64,000 nt of DNA from Mangifera indica. Lineage: Eukaryota > Streptophyta > Magnoliopsida > Sapindales > Anacardiaceae. Positions within the stretch are counted from its first letter, which is position 1. Every line of letters begins with the position of its first letter. The stretch covers positions 17,667,894 to 17,731,893 of the forward strand of contig NC_058145.1 of NCBI RefSeq assembly GCF_011075055.1, in the 5' to 3' direction. Of the stretch, positions 13,101 through 26,400 are shown in pieces. The notes under the pieces were generated by a model. It saw only the letters and a program-made list of their open reading frames with translations, had not been told where the DNA came from and did not search any database. A program made the translations under genes and the position numbers.

Positions 13101-14088
13101 CTGATTAATTTTGTTTGTTACATTCAATACTTGTCTTTAATTAATTGGCAGATTCACATTTGCCTTGATAAATGTTTATGTTCCAATATTCATCCTTTCA
13201 CTTTTTTATTGAGTTTAATTTCTTTTTGGTTTTGCCCCCAGCCGGACTGTTTGGATGATTTAGCCTATGCAATTATGTATGAGACAACCAAGTTGGCATA
13301 CCGAGTTTCAGAAGCTGATGTCACTCGGGCACGCAATCAGGTAATGTTTCCTGATGTTTGGAATTGACACTGGGTCATTTTACTAACGTGCCAAGTGGTT
13401 TTCCTTCATCCTCTCACTTGGGGCTCTAATTGAAACTGGATCATTCTTTGCTCTCCCATGAGTGATGTTATCTATATTTTCTATGCTAATTCATAACTTT
13501 TATTGGTATGTTCCGTGCAGTTGAAGTCATCCTTATTGCTTCACATTGATGGAACAAGTCCTGTAGCTGAAGATATTGGGCGCCAGGTATTTTTTTTTAA
13601 TATTCATCTTGAGGCAATATACGAGGAAACAAGTCCGAAGCTTTCATCTTACTTTGATGGCTCTCTAGTTATTGAGTTGCATTAGCTGTAGCTGAAGACC
13701 ACTTGTCATGGTGTCGTGTTGTTATCTGTCTTCTTATTCAACTTGGTCTGTGTGCTTGCAGCTACTTACATATGGCCGTAGAATCCCATTTGCTGAATTG
13801 TTTGCTAGAATCGATGCTGTTGATGCGAGCACAATCAAACGGGTTGCAAACAGATTTATTTATGATAGGGTAGGAACTATTTTCACACCTGTCCACTTGT
13901 CACATGCTATGATAAATAACAAAGATTTAACTAATGACTTGTATTTTCTGAGATGAAAATTTGCTTGTTAAAGCGGGTTGATTTTTTTCAATTCTTTGCA
14001 GGATATTGCGATTGCCGCAATGGGACCTATCAACCGTTTGCCTGACTACAACTGGTTCAGACGCAGAACCTACTGGAACCGTTACTAG
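10114..14088 (+). CDS. MPPB: Mitochondrial processing peptidase beta subunit
   Basis: Nine exons (10114-10782, 11775-11939, 12048-12185, 12275-12426, 12539-12647, 13242-13340, 13521-13586, 13762-13869, 14002-14088) give 530 residues. The first 50 or so are Ser/Pro/Arg-rich like a mitochondrial targeting peptide. The M16 zinc-binding signature HFLEH is at residues 140-144 and the downstream acidic ligand falls near E220 in [12 protein letters not shown], so this is the catalytic beta subunit. In plants MPP is built into the cytochrome bc1 complex of the inner membrane, where it cleaves presequences of imported proteins. The C-terminal M16 domain ends [16 protein letters not shown], as in plant MPP-beta. 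Every exon joins in frame. A (TTC)n tract and T-run lie in intron 5. Confidence 0.97.
12896..12934 (+). repeat. (TTC)n microsatellite followed by T-run, MPP-beta intron 5
   Basis: About nine TTC units followed by a run of twelve T, between exons 5 and 6. Likely length-polymorphic. Confidence 0.85.
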
Positions 14089-16079
14089 GTTATATTTCTA
14101 CAATTATTCACTGCTGCATTACCTAATTGGCTGGTTGCAAACATTTTGTTGTTGCTTTTTTACAGAATCAATGTCCTTGGAGAGGCTTCAGGGCTGGAAT
14201 TTTTATCTATTTTTTTAGGCTCTTGCTTCTGTAACTTTATAATATTTCAGAAATAAGTAATCTCTCTGCAAAAAGGCTCTTTGATTTTGAAGAAAAAATT
14301 CTCATTGCTTTTGAGCTGTAATGTGCAAAATAATACACCTTTTTGTTGATATTTACAGCTGCATCTACCCATTTTTCCCCAGCAGCCATTGATGCTTCTG
14401 GTGCATTTATTCTTCAACAACCAGCTTCCAAGTTAGGTTCCATTTACTATATGGGCACCTAGTCGATTGGAATTGAGAAAATTAATTATTAGGGGTTGGC
14501 TTTACACAGCTAACAATAATAGTTTTTGTTAATTGAATTCAATTTAATTTGTTCGAGTCCAAATTGGAGTTTAGATCATACAATTCAAATTTACGTCAAT
14601 TTGATTTGTTTTCATAAAATGAGTTAAATTTGAGTTAGTTTGAATTAAATCTAAAATAATATTGTATTTGAATTGATTAAAGTCATAGCTTGTCTGTGCT
14701 AAGTTGTTTTGAGTTTTTTTTTTTTTAATTTAAGTTCTCTTTTAGTTGGGCTTTGTTCCTATTCTTCTATGTCTAATAAGTGAAATAACAATGTTTTTGC
14801 AAATTAACTAGGGGTGGATGACTTAGCTGGAATGAGATGATCTTAAGTTGCAGATCTAGTTTATTTTGAGATCAATTTATTTGTTTATTTGGTGACATTG
14901 TTTATATTGTTAATGATATTATTTATTTAGTCGGCAGCTCTTCGATGACATTATACACAAATTTGAATAAGTTTGAATTGATTTTACATATTTGGTTTAA
15001 AACGAATCTACCTCTAAATTAATATCTTAGGCATTTGTCTTGAAAAGAATCTACACCTAAATTAACTAGCAAATGCCAGGCTTACCAGCAATAACCAGCG
15101 GGATTCAAGATTTGATTGGATGGGTTTCGTTAGTTAGCTGAAATTAAGGTGAATATTATGCTCTTGAATGTTTTTGGTTACTTTGTAAAGGTGGTTGAAC
15201 CAACTCAACTAGCTGTGGCGATTCTCATTTCCATCCAAAACAAGAAGAATTAATAACATTTAAAGCTCATTTTCTGGTTGGCACTATATCTTCCAATCCT
15301 GGATCTTAGTGAGTTCATAAATACTAAATAAAATAATAATATACATTATTAGGTGATTATATGATCTAATAAAATAGTATTGATGAGTTTAAATAAATTG
15401 ACATATTATTATAAAATAATTAAATTATTTAATCACATTATCAAAAATAAATTATATGTTTTTAAATTAAACTCAATAATGATGAATCTATTTTTGTCAT
15501 GGTTTTAAACTTGGTTATGACTTCAAATCGGATGAACCATGATCCGGTCCTACTAGTTTGCAGTTCAATTGACAGATCACTTCGGTCAAATCCTTATACT
15601 GATGTCAGCATGAATTAAATTACGGAACTTCAACTCAAATTTGGTTGGAACTACAGCAGGCACCAATTTTAGTCCAATTTGTCTTTCGGACGAAGTGATT
15701 TGTAGTAGTGGTTGGCTGGCCGCAATCTAAAGCAGATCTCTGATCTAACCTAGAGACGACCAGAGTAAACGTGGCACAAACCCAATAACTCCATCTTATT
15801 TCCTCTTTTCACTTTCACTTACCATTTGTGTGGAAGTTTGTTAAAATTAGAATTCCCATGTTGTCTACTTTGCCTCCTTCATTGGAAATATCGAAACTCT
15901 CTTGACACTTTTTTAATTATTTTTATTTTTATTTATTTCTTTGTTCTCATCGCCACTTTTCTCAATCTCCTCCTTTACATCTCTCCAACTCCACATTTTC
16001 TTTGTGTTTCTGTTTCTAGTATTTTGGATCTGTTTTTGTTTCCTTTTTTGGGTCCAAAAATACAGAGACTTTTTTATCA
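14089..16079. other. Spacer between MPP-beta and BCCP
   Basis: Contains the 3' flank of MPP-beta, AT-rich sequence with repeated AATTTGAGTT/AAATTCAA words (14500-14680), an AT-rich repeat around 15310-15480, and a CT-rich leader before BCCP (15790-16079). I see no gene. Overlapping open frames at 15826-16164 are CT-rich leader sequence read in other frames. Confidence 0.55.
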
Positions 16080-19000
16080 ATGGCTGCCATCTCTGTTCCT
16101 TGTCCCAAGATCTCTGTTGTTGGTGCTGCCGCTAGAACACAACAACAGAATCAAAAGCAAGTGAAAGTGGAAGTCCTTTCATTTCGCAATGCTTCCAAGG
16201 CCAAGCCTTCATTGTCATTTGCTTCTGCTTTTTCTGGGCTTCAGGTTTGATTGATTTGGCTTTCTGGTTTTTTTTTTTTTAAATTGTTTTAGATTTATTT
16301 AGAGGGTTTGTTTTTATTTTTTGTAATATACTGTGAATTGCTTGCCTCTCTGGTTTTGCTAGTTTTGTAAAGTTTGGCTAAAAGCTCTTCATGTTATCAT
16401 GGCATTGTGTTGACATTTTTGTTACTCATTACAAAGAAATGATACATAAAGATTACTATTATATGTATAAACGGAAAGAAAGTTATTATATGATTTGATC
16501 ACAGTAGAAGTATAATTGTTTATTAAAGCTAGGCAAAAGTAATTTTTATTTGATATGTATAATATAGCACAAAATCTGTACAGCTAAAAAACAAAGGCGT
16601 TTTGATAAGTCTGGGTCTTCATGTTGTTACATTCCTAGTGTAAAGAATGTCTACTTGGATCTCATATAAAAAAATATTGGCTTCTAGTGTAGTTCTCTCA
16701 AGATTTGTATCACATATGAACAATATACATAAGTTTGAGTATGTTGCGTTATGAGGTATCTCCATCTGGTTATGATGCATCTACAATTATAAGTACTTTA
16801 TGTAGTTGTGTAGGGAAAAGTTATGGATTAAAATGGTTCTTGGTGATTGTAAGAAATGCTAGAGAGAGTGCTTTTACCACAGATTTTTGTTCTCATCTAG
16901 GGTTTGAATCAATTTTTGGTTTGTGAAAAGATTTCAATCAATATTGTAACACCCCTAAAAAAGTCCCAAATTGAAAAAACACAAAAGTTGGGTTTGCATG
17001 AAAATTCTACATCATTTGGAATTACAAAATTAGATTGATTATATAGTCTGTAAACTCTTAAGTTTTCAAAACGCATTTTGAATTGTAAAACTCAAAAACA
17101 AAATGGTGGATTATATTTAAAGTGGATTATATCTTGATAGTAGTCTTACTTATTGGGCCAGATGTTGCAAATATATTTCATTATTTTTTTTCTATTATGT
17201 ATGCTCTATATATTCTGTATAGGTTCTTGTCATGGCAAATCTCCTGCGTCACTGACAGTGCATCAAATTTTTTGACTTTTGTAGAGCTCTAGCAGGAAGC
17301 AGTTTGCTCTCCGGACAGCACATGCCAAGCTAAATGAGGTGAGTTGAAAATGTTTATAAATTTAGCGCTGGATTCAAGTTGATCGAGCCTGACCATGGGT
17401 TGATTTGAGCTCAGCTTGAATTTTAAATAGTAAGTTCAAGCTTGTTTGAATTGGTCAAGGTTGTCAACAGGATGAATAATATCACCAACAAAATAAACAT
17501 TATTGTCAGAAAGGGATTCGAGCCAAACTATCAAGTTAAACCGAACCGAACTGGATCAGTTTCAATCCAGCCCTATATAAATTGATTAGAAATCATTGTC
17601 AGCATATGCTAACCATAACTACTTAAATTATAAGGTTATTGCCGAGAAGCCTTCAAACTCTGCCCCAGTAAATGACAAGCCCAAGTCTGAAGTTGCATCA
17701 TCAGAAGGAAATGTTGAATCTGCAGAAAAGAAAATTCCTAATGCATCATCAGTTTCAGCATTCATGACTCAAGTATCTGACCTCATCAAGTAAGTTCAAA
17801 TTTGGCTCAAATCAAACTAAACACCGAGCCAATGGCTCAGTTTGGATGCACCTGTAGCATCCATGTTAATAGGTTAATGCAAAATATATATCATTTTGGT
17901 CTAGAGTTGATTTTTTCCTTCCATGATCAGGCTTGTGGATTCGAGGGATATTATGGAGCTACAAATGAAGCAATATGACTGTGAGCTGACAATAAGGAAA
18001 AAGGAAGCTTTGCTGCAACCACCACCTGTTGTCTCAATGCCACCTGCTATGTCCCATTTAATGTATGCTCCACCTCCGCCTGCAGCCTCGGCTCCTGCTG
18101 CTGCTGCAAGCCCAGCTGCTTCTGCACCAGCACCTGCTTTACCTGCCCCACCAAAGCCAGCCCAATCATCTCACCTTCCACTGAAATGCCCCATGGCCGG
18201 TACCTTTTATCGAAGCCCTGCACCTGGAGAACCACCTTTCGTTAAGGTAAGGTTTTGTGTTAGTAAGTCTACCATATTAAATCTTTCCCTGCTAGAGAAG
18301 AGTACCAGTGTACTTTATGTTCAGTGGTGGATCCAGAAATAAAACTTAAGGGGGTTAAGATTAAATAAAAGTAATATATAAGGAAGTCAATGAATAAATA
18401 ATGTAATTTAAAAGAGGTCAATGTAAAGTTTTGGGAATTATACTGATGTTTTATATATACTGAAGTAAAAATTTTTCAAAGTCGAAAAAGATCAGCTTAC
18501 CCCCTTTACAGCGTCTGCTACTGCTTCTGTCGTCCATCATGTAAATTATCTCTTATTTTATAATCTAAAGAAATGATTTATTTCTCCTTTTGTGCTTATT
18601 TTTTATTTTCCAGGTTGGAGATAAGGTGCAGAAAGGTCAGGTCATTTGCATCATTGAGGCCATGAAATTAATGAATGAAATTGAAGTATGTTCATTCTCC
18701 ATTTTCCTCCCTTCATGTTGCACTACTTTTCCTTCTAATTTTTGGAAGAATAACACTTCATTTACAAATAAATAAGTACTAATAGACTTGGCTATCATCA
18801 TATGATTAAGTGGTTTTAAATTAGAGATAAGTAAACAATTAAATCATTTAATCAAATGATAATATGTCAACCATTAGTACCCATTTCGACGAGCTAATGT
18901 TTGACCAAAGATGGCCAAACATTAGACCTTATTTCTCTATTATTCTTTTTACCTTGCAAAGATACTTGCTTAGGCAATTTTATGCAATTCAAATTATCAG

Positions 19001-19110
19001 CACTCATTTGAAATCATCATTATTGTTTCTCAGGCTGATCAATCTGGAACCATAGCTGAGGTATTAGTTGACGATGGAAAACCGGTCAGCATAGACACAG
19101 TATTGCCCCC

Positions 19111-19150
<40 letters not shown>

Positions 19151-19240
19151 GTTTATCCATCTCTCCTTTAATATCATAGACAACTAAAACATCTCTCTCT
19201 TGTTTTTCCTGTGCAGCCTCTTTTCCTAATTGTACCCTAA
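16080..19240 (+). CDS. BCCP: Biotin carboxyl carrier protein of plastid acetyl-CoA carboxylase
   Basis: Seven exons (16080-16244, 17285-17338, 17635-17789, 17931-18246, 18614-18685, 19034-19099, 19217-19240) give 283 residues. The first two exons encode a Ser/Ala/Lys-rich plastid transit peptide. A Pro/Ala-rich hinge (PPPPAASAPAAAASPAASAP) precedes the biotinyl domain, which contains CPMAGTFYRSPAPGEPPFVKVGD and the biotinylation motif EAMKLMNEIE; the biotin-bearing lysine is about K248. The C-terminus DTPLFLIVP is typical of the family. BCCP carries CO2 on biotin between biotin carboxylase and carboxyltransferase of the heteromeric ACCase, the committed step of plastid fatty acid synthesis. 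The last coding exon is only 24 bases and follows an intron with a long CT repeat. Confidence 0.96.
18785..18870. repeat. Copy of dispersed AT-rich palindromic repeat (BCCP intron 5)
   Basis: Contains GTGGTTTTAAATTAGAGATA, then AATTAAATCATTTAATC and ATGATAATATGTC, the recurrent word order of the family. Confidence 0.4.
19115..19148 (+). repeat. (CT)n microsatellite, BCCP intron 6
   Basis: About 34 bases of nearly pure TC dinucleotide just after the exon 6 donor. It doubles as pyrimidine-rich sequence upstream of the tiny last exon. Confidence 0.9.
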
Positions 19241-20455
19241 ACAATCGGCAAGCACCTTCATGGAACATGGTGGGAATACAAACTGTATCCCGAGGCTTCA
19301 TCATAATAGGGTTCTTTAATATCCAGTCCTGTTGCAAATTCAGCTTTTGTTGAGAGTAAAGTTCATTTTAACATAATATGTTTAATTTATCATATATGTT
19401 TTATGTTTAGGAAGTAGACAGGAATTTTACATGTAGGAGATTTGAGTTACTCAGACATGGTTGATGCTAGTTCTCCTTTGGAATTGTAATACATGGATTC
19501 AATCTTCTAAGCCAACTCAAATTCAAATATTCAGATTAATTCAACCTAAACTTGTTTATAAAAATGAACCTAATCTTTGATTTAAATTTGACTAATTTCA
19601 CCCAAAGTTTGAACAACTCAAATCAAATCTGAATTCCTAATACAAATTCGGCTAAATTTTAATACAAATTCGACAAAAAGAAATATAGATAAAGGTTGCA
19701 GGTGTATAAACTTTTGATAGATGCGATTCAAGATTAAAGGGCACAAACTAAACTTGTTTACAAAAACAAACATAATCTTTGGTTCAAATTCAACTCGTTA
19801 TCTGAGTTTGATCAACTCAAATCAAATCTAACTTTAATTCTTAATACAAATTAGGCAGAAAGAAAAATAGGTCGAGGAAGTATCGACTTCTGATAGAAGA
19901 TTAGAGGGCACAAGGTTTATGATGCTCTTTTGATAGAAGATTAGAGGGCAATAGGTATATGATGCTAAGTAGCATTGGAATTTATACTCAAAAGAGTGTA
20001 GTAAAATTTATGACACCCAGTCTGTCAAAACTATGTAAACAATGAAAAAACTTTCATTTCAGCCATTTCGTGAAACAAAATCGGATAAACGAACGTGTCT
20101 TGGCGAAATACGGAAGGCAATAAGATGATTTAATATCACAATTGAGCTACCACAACTACATTTCTACCAAAAAATGACAATCTAAAAAACAGCACGGTGG
20201 ATGAATTTGAATAAAGAAAGAATGCATATGCTTACTGACTAATGCCAGACAAATCACAGAATGGAAACAGAGCAGAAAAAACACTTTCTCCCAAACAAAC
20301 CCGCTTTCAGGCTACGTTGTCATGCTTCCCTTCTTCTGTTTCCACATTTCTATTCTTTTTCCTTCCTCTTTCATACTATACCCTGTATCTATTCCTATAA
20401 TGTACACGTTAGCCTAGAGGTTATGTACTTACAACTACCATCCCTCCCTCCCGGT
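19241..20455. other. Spacer between the convergent BCCP and SCC2 genes
   Basis: Holds the 3' UTRs of both genes and a partial tandem repeat (19547-19950). No gene seen. Confidence 0.6.
19547..19950 (+). repeat. Imperfect tandem repeat, unit about 200 bp, with a partial third unit
   Basis: Unit 1 begins TAAACTTGTTTATAAAAA at 19547. Unit 2 begins TAAACTTGTTTACAAAAA at 19749. Both contain AACTCAAATCAAATCT, TAATACAAATT and a closing GATTAGAGGGCACAA-type block (AAAGGGCACAA in unit 1). The closing block TTTTGATAGAAGATTAGAGGG recurs at about 19928-19950 as a short third copy. Confidence 0.7.
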
Positions 20456-23400
20456 CTATCTCCTTCTATAGTTGTTAACTTTTCGCCCATTATTATTTGT
20501 CCTCCGAACTCCAGCTACATATTCTTCGTCACTATAACCATCTACATCATCCATACCAGTCATTCGTCCAGATCTTGGCCCCTTCCTGGGCGTAGGGCGC
20601 TTCTTTTTTATGTTTGCTGTGTAAACTGAGTAGTCGATGGTATCTTCCCTCAAGGCATTTTTTAATTCCTGGGTAGTGCAAAAACATGGTAAGAGTGATA
20701 CCCAGAGAGATCAGTCAAGTACTGTTGGACTAATGAAAAAAAGATGTACACACTCCTCAATCTCTCTTACCTGGTATCTCTGTATAAATTCTTGATAAGT
20801 AGATGGCAACGTGCCATGCATATCACTGATGTCAAAGGGAATATTCTGTCTAGAAAGGATTTCTCCAGGTTTTTGGACTTCGGTTGGAGAATACACCTGA
20901 TTTATAAGTAAACATATCAGATAACATAAGTTACATATTCTTAGACTGAAGATGCGGTCCATAAAATTAGTAAGCTTTACCTGGCACTGGGCATCGTTTA
21001 GACTATAGACAATCTTTAGGTGCCTTTTCAGCTTCAGCAGTAGTTGCAAAGCAGTAGCGGCAATAGTGTCAATCTGAACAGACAACCCAGTGAACAAAAT
21101 GTCAAAAATTTAAGATATAACTAGGCAAATACGATCATAGATCTGAATTCTTATTTCTCTATGATTTTCAAAACTACAGCTTCGTTAAATGCGGTACCTG
21201 GATTTTATGTAGATCATTTTCAGATATGCTACAGGATTCAACTGAGCTTGCATCATGCATCATTGCCTCCCTTGGTGGCATATGATGTGACATTGTCTGA
21301 ACAGTGGGCTCTGGTTGAATAGTCCCATCCAAATCAATTGACGAGATATGACAAAAGTTATGCTGCGCTGCTGGCTCTTCCTTCATTGTCCCAATCAAAT
21401 CCATTGCAGTCATATGATTGAAAACAGGCTGATATGACTCCTGTTGAAACATTCCATTCTCATGCATAGTCTTCTGTGCATCTCTTTGCAACAAGCCCAT
21501 ACTTGTGGCTTTCATATTTGCCTCGAGTGCACCAGCCCGAACTTGTATAATTCGATTTATAGTATATATCAAATACAGGGGTTCATCAGGTAATGTGAAT
21601 GGGAGCAAAGCAAGGACTTCTGTGCAGTATCTGTAAAGAGAGACCCAACTTTGAATTCATTTTTTGCAACTGACTTAAAAGAAATTTAAAACTGGCAATT
21701 ATAACTCACATCAAAAAAGGGATAACTGAATTATCCAAGCTAAGATTATCATATTTTCGGATGATAGATGACATGAATTTGTTCCTTGAATTCCTGTTTC
21801 CACGAATAAGCTTATAGATTCGAGAAACTCCAAGCCTTGCTTGGCTTAAAGAGCCACCATCAAATTTCCCTTTCATATTTCCTGGAACCTTGGATTGCAA
21901 CTTTTGGTTTAGGCTGTCCGGAGAACCACCACCAAGGGACTGAATGAAAAGAAATGACATCTGAAGGCCATCCCCCAGACGGCTTTCGAAGAAGGCAGGG
22001 TACCTGAAATGAGGTTTTTTTGTTAGCAAGCATATAACAATAGACAGGATAGAGAAACACCAAAAGCATTTAGAGGAGTGTACTTTTCATTCATATTCAT
22101 CAGCAAATGATGCGCCAACTTTGAGTTCACCTCCTGAGGATCTGTTTCAAGGGCTATTAGGTGTGGAACACAAGTAATAGGATGAACAAGACCTTGGCGT
22201 AGCACAACTTCCACAATCTGCAACGAAAACATAAAAACAAATTCAATCAAATAATAATAACTCAAAGCATGCCAAATATATAACCTTTAAACTGACACAA
22301 ACTGACAGGAAATCAGGAACATGGTACTGCTTTCAAACCAGAACCTTTTTTTCTTGCCTGTCATCAGTCTTGCTTACAGTTGACAAGAGAAAAGATATTC
22401 AGGATGGCATTTCAAACATCAACTGTTAATTAGATACATCTCAAATTGGTTCAAAGATATTATTACCCGGCTCCATTTTTTTAATAAAAACTATTTGTTC
22501 ATCCACAAATCTAATTTCTCAATCATCAAATATCTAATAACCAAGGACTAAAATTAATGGCCAAGTTCATAATGTTGTTCCCTATTGTAGAGCACAGATG
22601 CTGAAATTAAAAAGCTAGAATCTCACTTTGACAGCAGACTGGCGAATTTGTTCATTGGCATCCATGCATCTTCCCAAAATCTTATCCCAGTACAACTGAA
22701 TTATACCTCCACAGATGTTCGTATCACCAGCTCCAGCAGCAACTGGCACACTGCCGTCTTCTGCCGCATATTGAACTTCATTTTTACCAACTTTATCAGG
22801 TTCCATTTGACTTTCCGCATCAAGAAGATATTCATACATATTTTGCAATGCTTGCATCTGGTTAACAGAGTGTGTTGGGAACTTATTAAATGGAAAGAAT
22901 ATATCAAGAAGGGATCGTGTGTCTTTACCTTAAGACGAATATGAGAAGAAGGTGCTAATGTAGCCTCAACTATCTTCCCAATGTCCATTTCCAACATATA
23001 CTCAGGCCTAGCAATCAAAACAAAGCCTAAAGCCTACACAAATCCAAAAAATGTAGATGAATATGGCAAACATTAAGCAATATTCATCAGAAATAAGTAG
23101 ATCACGAAAAAGCATACCTGCAAAGATCTGACCTTTACACTAAAATCATCCATTTGAAGATATCTTTTGAACAAACTAAGACAGCTACCAACATCAAATT
23201 TTTTGTCATTTGGTTACTTAACAAGGAATTGCCATAACGGATGAGTGATCCAAGACAAAAAAGAGACCGCCCCACTTGCTGAAACTGATGAGGACAAAAA
23301 AAAAAAAAGAGGAAAAACAATCTCAACATACAATTTGATTCCGTACATAGTTTCTTTATCAGACAAAGAATCATAGGTAGTGTATGATGAACATGAACAA

Positions 23401-26400
23401 ACAAGTTTTTAAGACAAAATACTAACAATATCTGTAGCTAAACAATATGCATCAGGCTTTTAATATGGCATTCCTCGATACAAAAACAATGAGGACATAG
23501 AAGTTGGTAGCACTGATATCAGATTTTAACAAACTTGATGCAGAGAATAAAAAAATTAATGAAACAAATAAATTCAATCTTGATAAACCAACTAACCTGC
23601 TTGCTGTCAGACTTCTGGCCATCTAAATACTTGAAAAAAACATGAATAAGATATGCAATTACACTTGAACTTCTTCCTGATACTTTACTCACAGAGCAGA
23701 GGCACCTATAAAAAGAAAACACTAAAGGCCCATAAGAAAATATGAAACCACGGACAAGATTACTTTCTGAAGGGATGGAACAAATGACAGCTTGCAAAAT
23801 ATTGGTCAGAGCCTAAATTCACACCAACTGCTGGCCTGTAACATCATATGCATTCACACAACCCAAGAAGGGAATATAAATAGATAAATGAGTTCACAGT
23901 TTCTCTCCATATATGACCAATTAAAATAGCAAAAAGTTGAAACCTTGAAGACTTGAAGAAATTTCACAAGCAGACAGAACAATTTGCACATATAAACACA
24001 TGCTGAAGTCATTGCAAGAAATCAACTAAATGATAGAAATAAGAGAAGCTGGATCTACTTTATGCAAGCATGGACAACACTCAGAAAAGAATGTCGAACA
24101 ATCATGTTCTTCAAGTCCTGTTCAAGTTCTTCAATTGCACTTTGAGGTAACTTTCGAATCAAGGATAGAACAGAATTAATTATGAATATTATACTCTCCA
24201 ACAACTGCGCAACTACTCGGTTATCAACCTGGACAAAAATAAAATTCAATTAAGGTCAGCCACTGTTCCCGACAATTGAGAATTTGCAAATCTAGTTGCT
24301 TATTAAGGCAATATCAAGAAAGTGAAAATTAGAAGAAATAAAGAAATAAATTCTCTCGCATATATTCCCATAATATACTTCCAAGAAATCCTCTGTGCAA
24401 CGCATCAAGAAAACTGCTTAAATTAAAACTGCCAAAGATATATTAGATTGGAATCGCAAGGTACCAGTGTTGTTCAAACATAAGCAATTCTAAAATAAAT
24501 TAATTCAATCCAACAAAGAAAAAATATAAAAATTAAACTTGGGTTTGGCTAAAAAATAATTTCTGATTCACAGACCCACTGCTGCACCCCCACTTCCACA
24601 CCCACCTACACCATTTATATCCTGATTCATTTATAACATATTAAGACAGAATTGAGATAACCTGACTCTTAAGGTATGGTTGTAAAGTGATCACAAATTG
24701 CGAAGGGTCAGAAACTGGAGCACAAAGTCTAGGATCCACGTAACAAAATGCATGCAAGGCCAACACATAAGGAAGCGTACGACTCTCCACTCCCTCACTA
24801 TTCATTTCCTCAACCTGGCCATGTAGAAGTTTATCATTACAAATTTCAAAAATAAAAAAGTAAAAGTACTGCATTAACAAGCTAAGAAAATACCTGCAAT
24901 ATTTTTTCCAATAAGCACTTGCACATTGATTCACATCGTCTACGTACTGATGCAAGAGAAACAGGGTTGATCCCAGCAGCTTTAGCTGACTGGGGGAAAA
25001 AATCAAGGGCCAAGTTGCGCTTAATGACAGTGACAAGAAGCTGATTGTTTGGCATTCGCCTTAACAGTTCAACAATCTGCTCAGTCTTCTTAGCAACCTC
25101 CAAAGGAACAGAACTACCATCTCCAAAATACTGAGTCTGCAATCCCGAAGGTTCCTCAAACCAGAACTCATAAAATGTCTTGCAGACAAGATCCTGTAGA
25201 CAAGCAAAGAATAAATATTAGGAATGTGTCAGGGAACCATCATTTCATACAGAATTTGACGCTTGTGTAAGCAAGATACCAATAATTTATCATTTCATAG
25301 TCTAATAAGTTTCTTTTGATCCAATTTAACGATTCCATGGAACTTCCCATTATAAAAAGACCACCAAGGGAAGAGCAATCCAGAAAATTTAGTACAAACC
25401 CATATATTAAGGTAAAACAAGATAAGCTCACAGCAGCCCATTATCTTATTCCACCCTAGACCAAGCAATCTGTACAACTGTACATGAGTTTGCTCAGATC
25501 ACAGATCAGTGTTATGCAAGTATGATCAGTTCTATCCCCCTACTATAGCTCTTGACTCTGTATATTTGGAATTTTGTCTCATGTTGGCCATTTTCTTCCC
25601 AAAAAATCGCTGAATTTCACACTAATCAAAAGCTTTTGCTCTAAACTTGTAAAACTTCAGCAGAAAAGGAAGAGAAGACACTTCAGAGAAAGAAATTGGT
25701 TTGTTGGGTTTTTTTTCCACTTCCTTTTCAGTAGATTAAGGGCAGTAGAAACAAGTGAATCCCAATAAATATGTGAAAGGTACAGCGATAAAACCTAATG
25801 TGAAATGGAGCCATTCTGGCTCTGAAAAGATTTCAGATTTCTTAGCCTTGCCCTCTTACTCCAGCTTTGGTCCAGATTCCTTGTATAAAATAAAAAGTAC
25901 AACTTTGTCTCTTATGCTACAAAACATACTCATCACAAATGAATATTAATTTTGACTTTTGATTGCTCGGCACTAGGAAGGCAAATTATTATCTACACGT
26001 TTGCCAAGAAGTAAAGCAGAATCATTTCAGGTAACAATAAAATTAAAAGACCATAAGAAACAATCTACATGGGGAAGCAGAGAGTAGATATTTAGCAATA
26101 CAATTGTAAAATCACACGGACACCATTGATTCTGAGTTACCTGAACACTTGATTCATCGTCGCTAACACGAGAAATGATCTCATTGCAAGCAGTTGAAAA
26201 TTCAGAGAAGTTAGCATTTGAAGTGCACATATCTCGAATGATTTTGATTGCTCTTTTCCGGACACTCACTCCAGTATCTTTTATCCTCTCTGCTACTTTC
26301 TCAAAATACTGACACATCACCGAAATATTTTTGGTGAACATATGCAACAGTGATAAATAACTTCAATCAACCATTTTTTCTGATAAAATATATGTATACA

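Noticed and set aside
15826..16164. Two overlapping plus-strand ORFs just before BCCP
   Set aside because: CT-rich leader sequence; they overlap the BCCP start in other frames.
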